The notes beneath the pieces were generated by a model. The model was not told where the DNA came from, searched no databases, and worked only from the letters and a program-made list of their open reading frames with translations. 64,000 nucleotides of DNA, from the NCBI GenBank assembly GCA_024402695.1, contig JAKSTG010000014.1, forward strand, positions 1 to 64,000. The letters are read 5' to 3'. Every line of letters begins with the position of its first letter. Position 1 is the stretch's first letter. Of the stretch, positions 26,437-35,485 are shown piece by piece. This stretch comes from Treponema sp. (GTDB lineage: Bacteria; Spirochaetota; Spirochaetia; Treponematales; Treponemataceae). The position numbers and the translations under genes were made by a program.

Positions 26437-26480
26437 GTATACCTTAGTATAATCCCTTTCAAAAAGTATACTTTGGTATA
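26437..26480. promoter_or_regulatory. Pair of TATAC-N4-GTATA palindromes, candidate operators
   Basis: GTATACCTTAGTATA (26437-26451) and GTATACTTTGGTATA (26466-26480) differ at two positions and have centres 29 bp apart. They lie between the LuxR-type gene and the nfeD operon, centred about 59 and 88 bp before the predicted nfeD start of transcription, a usual place for an activator. Binding by the adjacent regulator is inferred. They could instead be spare -10 boxes. Confidence 0.5.
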
Positions 26481-26496
26481 AATTCCCAAAACTCCA

Positions 26497-26525
26497 TTGC
26501 TTTACACATCATGCTGATTTAGAAT
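26497..26525 (+). promoter_or_regulatory. Promoter of the nfeD operon
   Basis: TTGCTT (26497-26502), 17-nt spacer, TAGAAT (26520-26525); predicted start about 26532, giving a 43-nt leader with a strong AAAGGAGG site. Confidence 0.6.
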
Positions 26526-26574
26526 GCAAAGTGTCGGAGAGAAATCCATAGATAATCTGACAAAGGAGGTTTAT

Positions 26575-27006
26575 ATGTTCGGAAACATTATGATGTGGGT
26601 GTGGCTTGCGGTAGTAATAGTCTGCGTTGTCGTAGAACTGCTAACAACGTCATTAACCACAATCTGGTTTGCATTCAGTGGCGTACTGATGATATTCCTT
26701 TCGAAAACGCAGATTGCCCTGCAATGGCAGATTCTTATTTTCCTGGGAGTTTCATTTGCTTTGCTTTTTGTGACAAGACCTTTGATTATGAAAAAAATCA
26801 AGACTCACAAAACAAACGTAAATGCCCTGGAAGGACAGGAAGTTCTGGTTGTAAAAACAATCAGCAAGTTCCAGAAAGGTGAAGCAAAGACCAAAAACGG
26901 AGTTATCTGGACCTGTGTATCTGAAGGAGAAGAAGAAATTCCTGAAGGCACAATCGGAATTGTAACAAAAGTTGATGGAAATACTTTGATTATTAAAGCC
27001 AAATAA
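26575..27006 (+). CDS. NfeD-like membrane protein
   Basis: 144 residues with three hydrophobic helices (about 5-75) and a C-terminal OB-fold domain of about 60 residues, the short NfeD form. The ATG at 26575 is chosen because AAAGGAGG lies 7 nt upstream; the open frame before it has none. NfeD proteins are found next to SPFH/stomatin genes and work with them in membrane microdomain organisation or membrane protein quality control. The SPFH gene follows after 19 nt. Confidence 0.88.
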   Translation: MFGNIMMWVWLAVVIVCVVVELLTTSLTTIWFAFSGVLMIFLSKTQIALQWQILIFLGVSFALLFVTRPLIMKKIKTHKTNVNALEGQEVLVVKTISKFQKGEAKTKNGVIWTCVSEGEEEIPEGTIGIVTKVDGNTLIIKAK

Positions 27007-27025
27007 AAAAAATAGGAGAAAATTT

Positions 27026-27913
27026 ATGATTTGGGTAATTATCGCACTTATTATTATCGTTCTGATTCTGATCATTACAAACATCAGAATCGTTCCACAG
27101 TCTGTAGCTTATGTTATTGAACGCCTTGGCGGATACCAGAACACATGGAATGTAGGTCTTCACGTAAAGATGCCTTTCATTGACCGCATTGCAAACAAAG
27201 TAAGCCTTAAAGAAAAGGTTCTGGACTTCCCTCCTCAGCCGGTTATTACAAAAGACAACGTAACTATGATGATTGATACTGTTGTTTACTTCCAGATTAC
27301 AGACCCTAAACTTTACACATACGGTGTAGAAAAACCAATCAACGCTCTGGAAAACCTGAGTGCCACAACACTCCGTAACATTATCGGTGAACTGGAACTG
27401 GACCAGACTCTTACAAGCCGTGACGTAATCAACAACAAGATGCGTTCTATTCTTGATGAAGCAACTGACCCATGGGGTATCAAAGTTAACCGCGTAGAAG
27501 TTAAGAACATCATTCCACCAGAAGCAATCAAAAATGCCATGGAAAAACAGATGCGTGCTGAACGTGAACGCCGTGAATCTATCCTTATTGCTGAAGGACA
27601 GAAACAGTCTGCTATTCTGGTAGCTGAAGGTAAAAAACAGAGTATGATTCTTGAGGCTGAAGCCGAAAAAGAAGCCGCAATCCAGAAGGCAAAAGGTGAA
27701 GCTGAAGCAATTCTTGAAGTTCAGAAAGCAAAAGCTGATGGTCTTAAAATGCTCAAAGAAGCCGGAATGGATGCCGCAGTTCTTAAACTCAGAAGCATCG
27801 AAGCCTTTGAAGTAGCTTCAAACGGCCAGGCAACAAAGATCATCGTTCCGTCGGATATGCAAAATCTCGCAGGTGTGGTAACATCTATTTCAGAAATTGC
27901 AAAATCTAAATAA
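27026..27913 (+). CDS. SPFH/Band 7 (stomatin-like, QmcA type) protein
   Basis: 295 residues: one N-terminal membrane helix (1-20), an SPFH domain (about 22-185) with RLGGYQ and MMIDTVVYFQI segments, and a charged coiled-coil region rich in Glu, Ala and Lys (about 185-250). Such proteins form ring-shaped oligomers on the membrane and partner with NfeD. AGGAG precedes the ATG, and the next gene begins 12 nt after the stop. Confidence 0.92.
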   Translation: MIWVIIALIIIVLILIITNIRIVPQSVAYVIERLGGYQNTWNVGLHVKMPFIDRIANKVSLKEKVLDFPPQPVITKDNVTMMIDTVVYFQITDPKLYTYGVEKPINALENLSATTLRNIIGELELDQTLTSRDVINNKMRSILDEATDPWGIKVNRVEVKNIIPPEAIKNAMEKQMRAERERRESILIAEGQKQSAILVAEGKKQSMILEAEAEKEAAIQKAKGEAEAILEVQKAKADGLKMLKEAGMDAAVLKLRSIEAFEVASNGQATKIIVPSDMQNLAGVVTSISEIAKSK

Positions 27914-27925
27914 CGGAGTACATAA

Positions 27926-28306
27926 ATGAAACGTTTTGGACTGATTATTACAGTGGCTGTGATTCTGGTGCTTGCTTCCTGCAAGACAACAGGAATCCAG
28001 GATATTCCAACTGACCTGACAGCAGCACAGCTTCTTCAGAAAGGACAGGATGCCGAAGCCGCAAACCAGTATAAAAACGCAGAAGCTTATTTCATGGCAA
28101 CAATCCAGAGATTCGGACTGGACAACGCAATCTACGTTGAAGCCCGCTACGAACTTGGAAACTGTTTCCTGAAAGAAAAGAAATACGACTCTGCAAAAGC
28201 CTGCTTTACTGAAATTGTATCGATCTACGAAAACGCAGCGATCGGAACAATTCCACCGGCATATCTTAAACTTGCACAGATCGGTTTGAACAAGATTCCG
28301 GAATAA
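27926..28306 (+). CDS. Small TPR-repeat lipoprotein
   Basis: 126 residues with a lipoprotein signal (lipobox LASC, Cys about 19) and two tetratricopeptide-like helical repeats (about 38-110; AAQLLQKGQDAEAANQYKNA, GNCFLKEKKYDSAKACF). It is the last gene of the nfeD-SPFH operon and may be an anchored adaptor. GGAG precedes the ATG. Its terminator lies inside the convergent gene. Confidence 0.85.
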   Translation: MKRFGLIITVAVILVLASCKTTGIQDIPTDLTAAQLLQKGQDAEAANQYKNAEAYFMATIQRFGLDNAIYVEARYELGNCFLKEKKYDSAKACFTEIVSIYENAAIGTIPPAYLKLAQIGLNKIPE

Positions 28307-28313
28307 GCCGACC

Positions 28314-29588
28314 TTAATTTGCTAGAATAATCTTTACCAGCTTTATGCGACGATTAACCTGTTCATCAACGATGAACAGGTTTTTTTTATGTATTAAAAC
28401 CTGTCCCACAGAAGGAAGACTTCCGAACTGTTCAAGAACCCATCCTCCAAGAGTATTGTAGTAATCACTTTCAAGATTCATATGAAGAAGATTGTTCACG
28501 TCTTCTATTGAAAGATCTCCCGGAATAATAAATTCCTTTGGAGAAATTACTTTGATGCGGTTTTCTGCAGGAATTTCTTCGTGAACAAAGTCATCACTCA
28601 TGCGGCCAAAAACCACCTTCATGATATCTGTCATGGTTACAACGCCCTGCACCCCACCCGCTTCATCAAGGGCAACAGCAAAGCTTTTGTTTTCCTTGTA
28701 GAAAACATCCAGAAGTTCAGAAAGGTCAAAGGTTCCAGGAACAAAAAGAACAGGCTTCATCATTTTTTTCGCAAAGTCTGGAGCGTTCTCATCTTCTTCA
28801 CGGGAAGAAAAAAGAACATCCTGATAATTCAAAACGCCGGTAACATCTTCCATTGTTTCTTTATAAACAGCAATGTTCGAATAGCCGCTGGAAAGAAATT
28901 CTTCCATTACTTCAGAAAGGCTGGCAGTCTCAACAACCATGGAAACCATAGATCTATGGTGCATGATATCATTTACAGTTACATCAGAAAAACTTGAAAT
29001 GCGCTTAAGCATAAGGCTTTCCCGCTTTTCAAGAGTTCCTTCCTTTTCACCTACCTGAATTAGAGTCTGAATTTCTTCCGGAGTAATTCCAGTCTGTACA
29101 GGCTTCAAAAGCTTTTCTGCAAGGAAAACTGCAAAATGAGAAATTCTTGTAAAGAGCCACACAATTGGGAAAAAGACTTTTTTCAAAGTGAAAATCGGGA
29201 GAGCCGCCTTGGAAGCACGGGCTTCTGGATTCTGTCCAGCAAGGGTTTTAGGAACTATCTGTCCGAAGACTGTAATGAAAAAGGAAATTACAAGTGTGGA
29301 AACTCCAAGGGCGCCGTCACCTGCAATTTCAACTGCAAGCACAGTGGCCAGTGCCGAAGCCAGAGAGTTTACGAAGTTTGTTCCAATCAAAACAGTTGTC
29401 AGAACATTGTCCATGTCCTTTTTCAGTTTCACTACAAGACGGGCATTTGGCTTTTTTTCCTGAACCATGCGGCGAAGCTTGATTTTCGTAAGAGAAAGAA
29501 AAGCAGTTTCGCTTGAAGAGAAAAAAGCAACACAGGAAACAAGAAGTGCCAGAGCTGCAAGAATCAGAATTATTTTAAGAGGACTCAT
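28314..29588 (-). CDS. CNNM/CorC-type membrane protein with CBS domains
   Basis: 424 residues: a DUF21 membrane domain of three to four helices (1-180), two CBS domains (about 200-320) and a CorC/HlyC domain (about 335-424). The family includes magnesium and cobalt efflux transporters. Its ATG shares one base with the stop of a paralogous gene upstream, so the two are probably a heteromer or back-up pair. The last 25 codons contain the terminator of the opposite operon, which means that end of the protein is constrained by two functions. Confidence 0.88.
   Translation of the reverse strand: MSPLKIILILAALALLVSCVAFFSSSETAFLSLTKIKLRRMVQEKKPNARLVVKLKKDMDNVLTTVLIGTNFVNSLASALATVLAVEIAGDGALGVSTLVISFFITVFGQIVPKTLAGQNPEARASKAALPIFTLKKVFFPIVWLFTRISHFAVFLAEKLLKPVQTGITPEEIQTLIQVGEKEGTLEKRESLMLKRISSFSDVTVNDIMHHRSMVSMVVETASLSEVMEEFLSSGYSNIAVYKETMEDVTGVLNYQDVLFSSREEDENAPDFAKKMMKPVLFVPGTFDLSELLDVFYKENKSFAVALDEAGGVQGVVTMTDIMKVVFGRMSDDFVHEEIPAENRIKVISPKEFIIPGDLSIEDVNNLLHMNLESDYYNTLGGWVLEQFGSLPSVGQVLIHKKNLFIVDEQVNRRIKLVKIILAN
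28358..28388 (+). terminator. Intrinsic terminator embedded in the convergent coding sequence
   Basis: Perfect 10-bp stem CCTGTTCATC/GATGAACAGG with loop AAC and eight T. It ends the nfeD operon 52 nt after its last gene, while on the other strand the same bases code for residues 401-411 of the CNNM protein. Confidence 0.85.
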
Positions 29589-30910
29589 TATTCTTCATCC
29601 TCCCCTTCTGTTTCTGATTCATCCAGATTGTTTGTTAGTTTCTGAATTCTAATGCGTTCAATGCGGCGTGCCTGAATCTTCTTTACAGAAAATCTGTATT
29701 CCCTGTAATCAATGAAGTCTTCAACTTCTGGCATACGGTCAATCTGTTCAGTAAACCATCCGCCGATTGTTTCATTTATATGAGATTCAAAAGGAATGTT
29801 CAGAGCGTTCTGCAGATCCATAATAAGAACGGAACCGTTGATTTCAAAATCATTTTGATCTTCGATATTTGCATAGTTGAAAACTTTTCCGCGAAGAGTC
29901 TTTTCTTCAGGACGGCTGAAGATTTCCCGGGAAATATCTTCCGATGCAACAAGACCGTCAGTTCCCGAATATTCATCAACAACAATAGCCATAGTCTGGC
30001 GGTTTTCTATAAGCAGGGCCTGAACGCTGGACATGTTCTTTGTACCTGGAATAAAAATTGGCTGGCGCATTACACGGGAAACAGAAAACTCTTCAGGTTT
30101 GTTTTTATATTTCAAAAGATCCTTAAGATAAAGGATTCCCACAATATCATCAATTGATTTTCTTGTTACAGGAAAACGAGAAAAACTTGTACGGCCGGAA
30201 AGTTCCACTACATCGCGGTAAGTGGCATCAAGAGAAACGGAAGTAATCTTTGTGCGCGGAATCATAATGTCCTGAGCTTCCAGGTCAGTAAACTTCAGAA
30301 CTCGGTTCATCATGGAGCTTTCGTTTTCTTCAAGGGCGCCGCTTTCTGTCCCGATATCAAAATAGGTTTTGATTTCATCTTCAGAATAAGTCTGTTTCTT
30401 TTTTTCAGGTTTAATTCCAAAAAGGCGCAGAATACATCGTGCAAAAAAAGTAATGACAATAATCACAGGTCTCATTATGTAAAAGAGAACGTTGATAAAA
30501 CCGGAAAGTGCGTATGCAATCTGGTCCGGACATCTTGTGGAAATTGTCTTTGGCGTGATTTCACCGAAAATCAGAAGAAGAACTGTGGCAACAACAGTGG
30601 CAATTCCAACCCCTTTTTCGCCAAAAAGCTTCAAAGAGACTGCAGTGATTAAAGAAGAAATAAGGATATTTACAAGGTCGTTTGAAACCAGCAGCGTGTT
30701 GATAAGCTGTTCCTTGTTTTCAAGAAGTTTACTTGTTCGCACTGCCCTTTTGTCATTCTTGTTTCGGAGAAGTCTGAGCTTAAGCCTGTTTATTCCAAGA
30801 AGAGAACTTTCCGAAATAGAAAAAATACAGGAAAGAGTTATAAGGATTACAAGAAGAATTACCAGCGGCCAGAAAGAGGAGTTTGTTGTTGTCGCGTCGG
30901 GAACGTCCAC
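29588..30910 (-). CDS. CNNM/CorC-type membrane protein with CBS domains, second copy
   Basis: 440 residues with the same order as its downstream paralogue: DUF21 membrane domain (about 10-190), two CBS domains (about 215-340) and CorC/HlyC domain (about 350-430). It starts at GTG, and a GGAGG site sits 6 nt upstream; the G of the GTG is the last base of the preceding TAG stop. The two copies differ clearly in sequence, so the duplication is old. Magnesium or cobalt homeostasis is the expected role. Confidence 0.88.
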   Translation of the reverse strand: MDVPDATTTNSSFWPLVILLVILITLSCIFSISESSLLGINRLKLRLLRNKNDKRAVRTSKLLENKEQLINTLLVSNDLVNILISSLITAVSLKLFGEKGVGIATVVATVLLLIFGEITPKTISTRCPDQIAYALSGFINVLFYIMRPVIIVITFFARCILRLFGIKPEKKKQTYSEDEIKTYFDIGTESGALEENESSMMNRVLKFTDLEAQDIMIPRTKITSVSLDATYRDVVELSGRTSFSRFPVTRKSIDDIVGILYLKDLLKYKNKPEEFSVSRVMRQPIFIPGTKNMSSVQALLIENRQTMAIVVDEYSGTDGLVASEDISREIFSRPEEKTLRGKVFNYANIEDQNDFEINGSVLIMDLQNALNIPFESHINETIGGWFTEQIDRMPEVEDFIDYREYRFSVKKIQARRIERIRIQKLTNNLDESETEGEDEE

Positions 30911-31899
30911 TAGTTTTCCTCCAGTAATTTTTCTTCTGTCTCAGGCAGAAGTTCCTGAATCTGTGCAAGAATATTTCTGCAGTTTTCTGCAAAATCAGTT
31001 TCCGGTGCGGCATCTACGGCAGCCTGAAGATAATAGATAATTGCAGGAATATCAGGTGACTGTCCCTGAATCATCAGCTGACCTGTCATGTAATAAGCCT
31101 GCTGAAGTTCTTCTCCGGAAAGATATCCGCTTGTTGCACTGTCACGGAAAACCTGGACTGCTGAATAATAATCGCCGCCCTGAATATATTTGCGACTTTC
31201 TTCCATTGTATAAACAAAGTAAAGATAGCTTACAAGTCCGGATTCATTCTTTTTGTCGATTTCAGGAACCTGTTTATAAAGGTTGATGTAAGTTGGAAGA
31301 TACTGATCTTCTATTACCTGATAGATTACGTTAATAGCTTTTACTCTGTCTGCAGGCTTTCCCTTTTTTGTGAAGTCTATCATTTTGCGGAATGTATCAA
31401 AGTCTTCTTTGTATTCAGAAACAAGACTGTATAGAGTTTCCACAGAAGAAAAACTTTTTGCGTAGATTTCATCGGCAAAAGCATAGCCGTCACAGTTCAT
31501 AAGATAAAGAGCTGGAGTGTACTGAAGGTTCATTCCTCTTACCAGAGAAATATTCTTGTTAACCTGGGCATTAAAGGCTTCATCATTTTCTGACTGTATA
31601 AAAGCCTTTTCTCCAAAATCAAAGTGAACGCTTACATATTCTTTTTCGAACTGAACTTTATAAGCGGCATTCTGAAGAACACCGGAAATGAAGTCATCAC
31701 TTTCGTCATCAAAACCACCCATTGTGATAAAAAGAAGAATATCCTTCTTTGTTTTTCGGGCAGCCTTAACGGCATCATCCATATCATTGTAGAAACCGTA
31801 CTCATTTGGAGCCGGAATCTTTTCACCGCAGGATGTAAAGCAGGTTATAGCCAGAAATGATACTACGAGAATTGAGAAAATATATTTTATTGATTTCAT
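30910..31899 (-). CDS. Lipoprotein with thioredoxin-like domain lacking the CxxC pair
   Basis: About 329 residues. The ATG at 31899 is preferred over a GTG 12 nt earlier because the signal peptide then has normal length (lipobox FTSC). Residues 30-160 have the pattern of thioredoxin-like folds of the DUF255/thioredoxin_7 sort (ILLFITMGG, VSVHFDFGE, YTPALYLMNCDG), but the active-site cysteines are missing. The remainder is helical and may contain TPR-like units. It overlaps its neighbours in a tight minus-strand operon after an amino-acid transporter; the reason for the grouping is unclear. Confidence 0.72.
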   Translation of the reverse strand: MKSIKYIFSILVVSFLAITCFTSCGEKIPAPNEYGFYNDMDDAVKAARKTKKDILLFITMGGFDDESDDFISGVLQNAAYKVQFEKEYVSVHFDFGEKAFIQSENDEAFNAQVNKNISLVRGMNLQYTPALYLMNCDGYAFADEIYAKSFSSVETLYSLVSEYKEDFDTFRKMIDFTKKGKPADRVKAINVIYQVIEDQYLPTYINLYKQVPEIDKKNESGLVSYLYFVYTMEESRKYIQGGDYYSAVQVFRDSATSGYLSGEELQQAYYMTGQLMIQGQSPDIPAIIYYLQAAVDAAPETDFAENCRNILAQIQELLPETEEKLLEEN

Positions 31900-31900
31900 T

Positions 31901-32635
31901 TTACAACACACTCTTCAGGAACTGCTTGAGTCTTTCACTCTTAGGATGATTGAAGATTTCATCCGGGGTTCCCTGTTCGGCAATTACACCGCCATCCATA
32001 AACCAGATGCGGTCTGCAACTTCACGGGCAAAGCCCATTTCGTGAGTTACTACTGCCATAGTCATTCCGTCCTGAGCCAGATCTTTCATAACGGAAAGAA
32101 CTTCCCCTACCATTTCCGGGTCCAGGGCAGAAGTTGGTTCATCAAAAAGCAGCATGTCAGGATTCATTGCCAGAGCGCGTACAATTGCAATACGCTGTTT
32201 CTGTCCGCCTGAAATCATTGCAGGATATGTATCTGCTTTATCAAGAAGACCGATTCTTTCAAGAAGTCTTTTTGCATTGGCTTCTGCTTCTTCTTTTGAC
32301 TGAAGCTTCAGAGTTACAGGAGCCAAAGTAATATTCTTTAGAACTGTCAGATGTGGGAAAAGATTGAAATGCTGGAACACCATACTCATTTTCTGGCGAA
32401 CTGCATCAATGTCTGTTTTTTTATCAGTAACATCAATTCCTTTAAAAAGGATTGAACCTGAATCAGGAGTTTCAAGCATATTCAGACAGCGGAGAAATGT
32501 AGATTTACCGGCTCCTGAAGGTCCGATAATTACGATTTTTTCTCCCTGTTTAATGTTCTCGCTTACATTGTTGATGATGACATTATCACCAAAACTTTTT
32601 TTAAGATTTTTTACTTCGATCATGTTTTCTGCCAT
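31901..32635 (-). CDS. Polar amino-acid ABC transporter ATPase
   Basis: 244 residues, in the GlnQ/HisP family, with Walker [10 protein letters not shown], signature [14 protein letters not shown] and Walker B LLFDEP, plus the usual [12 protein letters not shown]. The start is placed at the ATG at 32635 because an AGGAGGTG site is 4-11 nt upstream and because the longer version would overlap the permease. It energises the permease at 32646-33317. Confidence 0.9.
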   Translation of the reverse strand: MAENMIEVKNLKKSFGDNVIINNVSENIKQGEKIVIIGPSGAGKSTFLRCLNMLETPDSGSILFKGIDVTDKKTDIDAVRQKMSMVFQHFNLFPHLTVLKNITLAPVTLKLQSKEEAEANAKRLLERIGLLDKADTYPAMISGGQKQRIAIVRALAMNPDMLLFDEPTSALDPEMVGEVLSVMKDLAQDGMTMAVVTHEMGFAREVADRIWFMDGGVIAEQGTPDEIFNHPKSERLKQFLKSVL

Positions 32636-32645
32636 TTTCCACCTC

Positions 32646-33317
32646 CTAGTGTCTTTCGCTTTTTGCCATTCTCTTTTCAAAAACAGAGAACAGTTTTGTA
32701 AGTCCTACAGTGAGACAAAGGTAAATTGCCGCACAGGAAAGAAGCGGAATCCAGGCATTGTAAGTCTGGTTACGGATATTGTCACAAGCTTTCTGAAGAT
32801 CAACAACAGCAATGAAGGAAGCTACCGAAGTTTCCTTAATCATTGTAATAAATTCACTTGTGAAAGTTGGCAGAATTGTGCGGACAGCCTGAGGAAGAAT
32901 GATTTTTGTAAGAGTCTGTCCCCAGGAAAGTCCCAGAGAACGACCGGCTTCTGTCTGTCCGATGTCGATTCCCTGAATACCTGCACGGAAAATTTCTGTA
33001 CAGTAAGCCCCGGAGTTAATACCGAAGGCAATGATTGCTACCACTATTGTATTCTGAAGTCCAATAGGAGCAAAAATAACAAAATAGAAAATCATGAGCA
33101 GAGTTGCCATTGGAATACCGCGTATTACAGTGGTATAAACATTGGCAATTCCGTTCAGGACTTTATTCTTTGAAATCTTGAAAAGGGCAAAAATACATCC
33201 CAAAATTGAACCGATAAGAACGGCACAGAAAGCAATAAGCAGAGTTGTTCCAAGCCCCTGAAGGATCAGAAGCCAGCGTCCCTTTGCAAACATAATACGG
33301 CTGAAATTTTCGAACAT
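32646..33317 (-). CDS. Polar amino-acid ABC transporter permease
   Basis: 223 residues with about five membrane helices and the EAA loop ([22 protein letters not shown], here given as its core [12 protein letters not shown]), typical of the HisMQ/GlnP family. Only one permease gene is present, so the transporter should use a homodimer. AAGGGG precedes the ATG. The gene lies 43 nt after the binding-protein gene. Confidence 0.9.
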   Translation of the reverse strand: MFENFSRIMFAKGRWLLILQGLGTTLLIAFCAVLIGSILGCIFALFKISKNKVLNGIANVYTTVIRGIPMATLLMIFYFVIFAPIGLQNTIVVAIIAFGINSGAYCTEIFRAGIQGIDIGQTEAGRSLGLSWGQTLTKIILPQAVRTILPTFTSEFITMIKETSVASFIAVVDLQKACDNIRNQTYNAWIPLLSCAAIYLCLTVGLTKLFSVFEKRMAKSERH

Positions 33318-33360
33318 ATTTTCCCCTTAAAGGCGCCGTGTATTTCAGGCGCCTGAAGAT

Positions 33361-34131
33361 TTATTTTCTAACGATGATTACCTGTTTTGACTGGTAGTAT
33401 GGTTCAGAGAAGTCAACTTCCAGCATGCGTTCTTCTGTTACTGTCATACCGGCAGCAATGAAGTCTACAGCACCTGACTGAAGAGCAGCGATAAGAGAAT
33501 CAAAAGCCATTGCAACAACCTGGAGTTTGCGTCCTGCATCGTTTGCAATTACCTGGCTCTGAGAAACGTCAAAACCTACAACTTTTGTTCCTTCTGTGTA
33601 TTCAAATGGTGGGAAAGAAGCTTCTGTTCCCATCTTAAGAATGTTTCCATCAGGAGCTGTTTCTTTAATTACAGGAATAACGATTTCACCTTCAGCTGGC
33701 ATGAATGCTTTCTGAAGCATGTCGTAAGTTCCGTCTGTCTTCATTTTTCTGATTGAAGCATTGATAGAATTCAGAAGCTCTGGTTCACCTTTGCGAACTG
33801 CAATAGCGTAATCTTCAAGAGAGAATTCCTGATCAAGGATCTTGAGTTTTGGAGAACGTTTTACAATTTCTTTAGCAGGAAGTTCATCAAGAACGATTGC
33901 ATCGATTGTTCCGGCAGAAAGTGCGAGTCCTGCATCAATTCCTGATTTGAAAGAACTGATTTTTACGTCTTCGATATCTGAAGCGTAGATTTCACCTGTT
34001 GTTCCGGCCTGAACACCAACCTTTTTTCCAACCAGGTCATCTGCGTTATTGATAACTACGGTTGTCTTTTTTGCACAACCGGTTGCCATAAGAGCTACAG
34101 CGGCAAGTACTGCTACAGCGATTTTTTTCAT
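33361..34131 (-). CDS. Circularly permuted amino-acid-binding lipoprotein of the ABC transporter
   Basis: 256 residues with lipobox MATGC. Compared with the usual SBP_bac_3 order, the two halves are swapped. Residues about 28-140 begin with DDLVGKKVGVQAGTTGE and run through the usual C-terminal TDGTYDMLQKAF; residues about 160-256 then carry the usual N-terminal half, KMGTEASFPPFEY to DFSEPYYQSKQVIIV, and the protein ends there. A linker (about 141-158) joins old C- and N-termini. All ligand-pocket segments are kept, so it probably folds normally. It is the first gene of the transporter operon, with a GAGGTG site. Substrate is likely a polar amino acid. Confidence 0.9.
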   Translation of the reverse strand: MKKIAVAVLAAVALMATGCAKKTTVVINNADDLVGKKVGVQAGTTGEIYASDIEDVKISSFKSGIDAGLALSAGTIDAIVLDELPAKEIVKRSPKLKILDQEFSLEDYAIAVRKGEPELLNSINASIRKMKTDGTYDMLQKAFMPAEGEIVIPVIKETAPDGNILKMGTEASFPPFEYTEGTKVVGFDVSQSQVIANDAGRKLQVVAMAFDSLIAALQSGAVDFIAAGMTVTEERMLEVDFSEPYYQSKQVIIVRK

Positions 34132-34165
34132 GTTTTCACCTCTAATTTTTGAAAAATGCTGAACT

Positions 34166-34171
34166 ATTATA
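34166..34171 (-). promoter_or_regulatory. -10 box of the amino-acid transporter operon
   Basis: Minus-strand TATAAT, 35 nt before the ATG at 34131. A weak -35 (TGCATA, 34189-34194) falls inside the preceding terminator hairpin, so termination of one unit and initiation of the next overlap. Confidence 0.5.
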
Positions 34172-34175
34172 CAAT

Positions 34176-34203
34176 AAAAAAGGGATGCTATGCATCCCTT
34201 TTT
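34176..34203 (-). terminator. Intrinsic terminator of the DUF362 gene
   Basis: GGGATGC/GCATCCC around loop TAT, flanked by A6 and T5, giving a T6 run on the minus strand after the gene ending at 34231. It can work in both directions. Confidence 0.8.
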
Positions 34204-34230
34204 ACCTATTCAATAAATACTTTAATAATC

Positions 34231-35361
34231 TTAGAGTTCTACCAGTTCATATTCTCTTGAACCGATTCCAATCTCTTCACTATGAACCAGAACTGTTTCC
34301 CATTCAACATTAGGATGATTGTTTTTCCAGTGGTCCCCAAGATCCTTGAATCCAGGTTTGTGAATGTTCTTTGCCAGGTCTCCGTTAGGAGTTGGAGTTG
34401 CTTTGCGACACAGATCAACACAGGCCTGATCCAGAGCAACAGGATCAAAAGAAGCCAGCATACCAATATCAGGAAGGATTGGAGCTCCGTTTTCCTGGTG
34501 ACAGTCACAGTTTGGAGAAACATCACAGATCAGGCTGATATGGAAATTAGGACGGCCAGAAACAACAGCTTTGGAATATTCTGCTACGCGGATGTTAAGA
34601 TCTTTTGTACTGTTTGATTCCTTGAAAGAGATGGCGTCAAAGTTACAGGCTCCGATACAACGTCCGCAGCCAAGACAATTGTTTGCATCAACATGCATTT
34701 TCTTTGTTGCTTCGTCAAAAACAAGCCCGTCATTGGCACACTGTTTTGCACAGAGTCTGCAGCCACGACACATCAAAGGTTCAATAGTAGGTTTTCCTGT
34801 TGAGTGCATGTCTTTTTTACCGGCACGGGAACCACATCCCATACCAAGATTCTTCAGTGCACCACCGAATCCCATTTCTTCATGGCCTTTGAAATGGTTC
34901 AAAGAAATGATGATGTCAGCATCCATAACTGCACGACCAATTTTTGCAGTCTTACACTGAACTCCCCCTTCTACAGGAACTTCAACATCATCTGTACCTT
35001 TAAGTCCGTCTCCAATAAGAATAGGACAGCCTACAGTCAATGGAGTAAAACCGTTCTGCCAGGCACATTCAAGATGTTCCAGGGCATTTTTGCGAAAACC
35101 AGGATAAAGAGTATTACAGTCTGTAAGGAAAGGCTTTCCTCCAAGGCTCTTTACAATATCAACCACAACTCTGGCGTAATTAGGACGAAGGAAACTAAGG
35201 TTTCCCAGTTCGCCAAAATGAATCTTTATTGCAACGAATTTGCCGTTCATATCAATCTTATCAATTCCGGCTTTACGAATAAGGTTCTCAAATTTCTTAG
35301 GAACCGGAGTTCCATACATTGGAGTTGTAAAATCTGTGAAATAAACTTCTGGTTTTGCCAT
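34231..35361 (-). CDS. DUF362 protein with two [4Fe-4S] clusters
   Basis: 376 residues. DUF362 segments (VAIKIHFGELGN, LTDCNTLYPG, SLNHFKGHEEMGFGG) flank a ferredoxin domain with CRGCRLCAKQC (about 197) and CLGCGRCIGAC (about 229). Such proteins are cytoplasmic iron-sulphur proteins of anaerobes; the reaction is not known. AGAGGA precedes the ATG. It is a single-gene unit with its own terminator. Confidence 0.88.
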   Translation of the reverse strand: MAKPEVYFTDFTTPMYGTPVPKKFENLIRKAGIDKIDMNGKFVAIKIHFGELGNLSFLRPNYARVVVDIVKSLGGKPFLTDCNTLYPGFRKNALEHLECAWQNGFTPLTVGCPILIGDGLKGTDDVEVPVEGGVQCKTAKIGRAVMDADIIISLNHFKGHEEMGFGGALKNLGMGCGSRAGKKDMHSTGKPTIEPLMCRGCRLCAKQCANDGLVFDEATKKMHVDANNCLGCGRCIGACNFDAISFKESNSTKDLNIRVAEYSKAVVSGRPNFHISLICDVSPNCDCHQENGAPILPDIGMLASFDPVALDQACVDLCRKATPTPNGDLAKNIHKPGFKDLGDHWKNNHPNVEWETVLVHSEEIGIGSREYELVEL

Positions 35362-35485
35362 TTTTATCCTCTTTTTATAACAGTTTTAACAGTATACCCC
35401 AATGATGCCAGTAAAAGAAAAAAAATTCTGTTAATTCTTATTTTATGGTTCTGTTATTTTCATAAATAAATGTTATTTTTTTTTC

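Noticed and set aside
26524..26574. Earlier start of the NfeD-like protein
   Set aside because: It would start on top of the predicted -10 box; AAAGGAGG before 26575 is decisive.
32636..32680. Earlier start of the amino-acid transporter ATPase
   Set aside because: It would overlap the permease gene; AGGAGG points to 32635.
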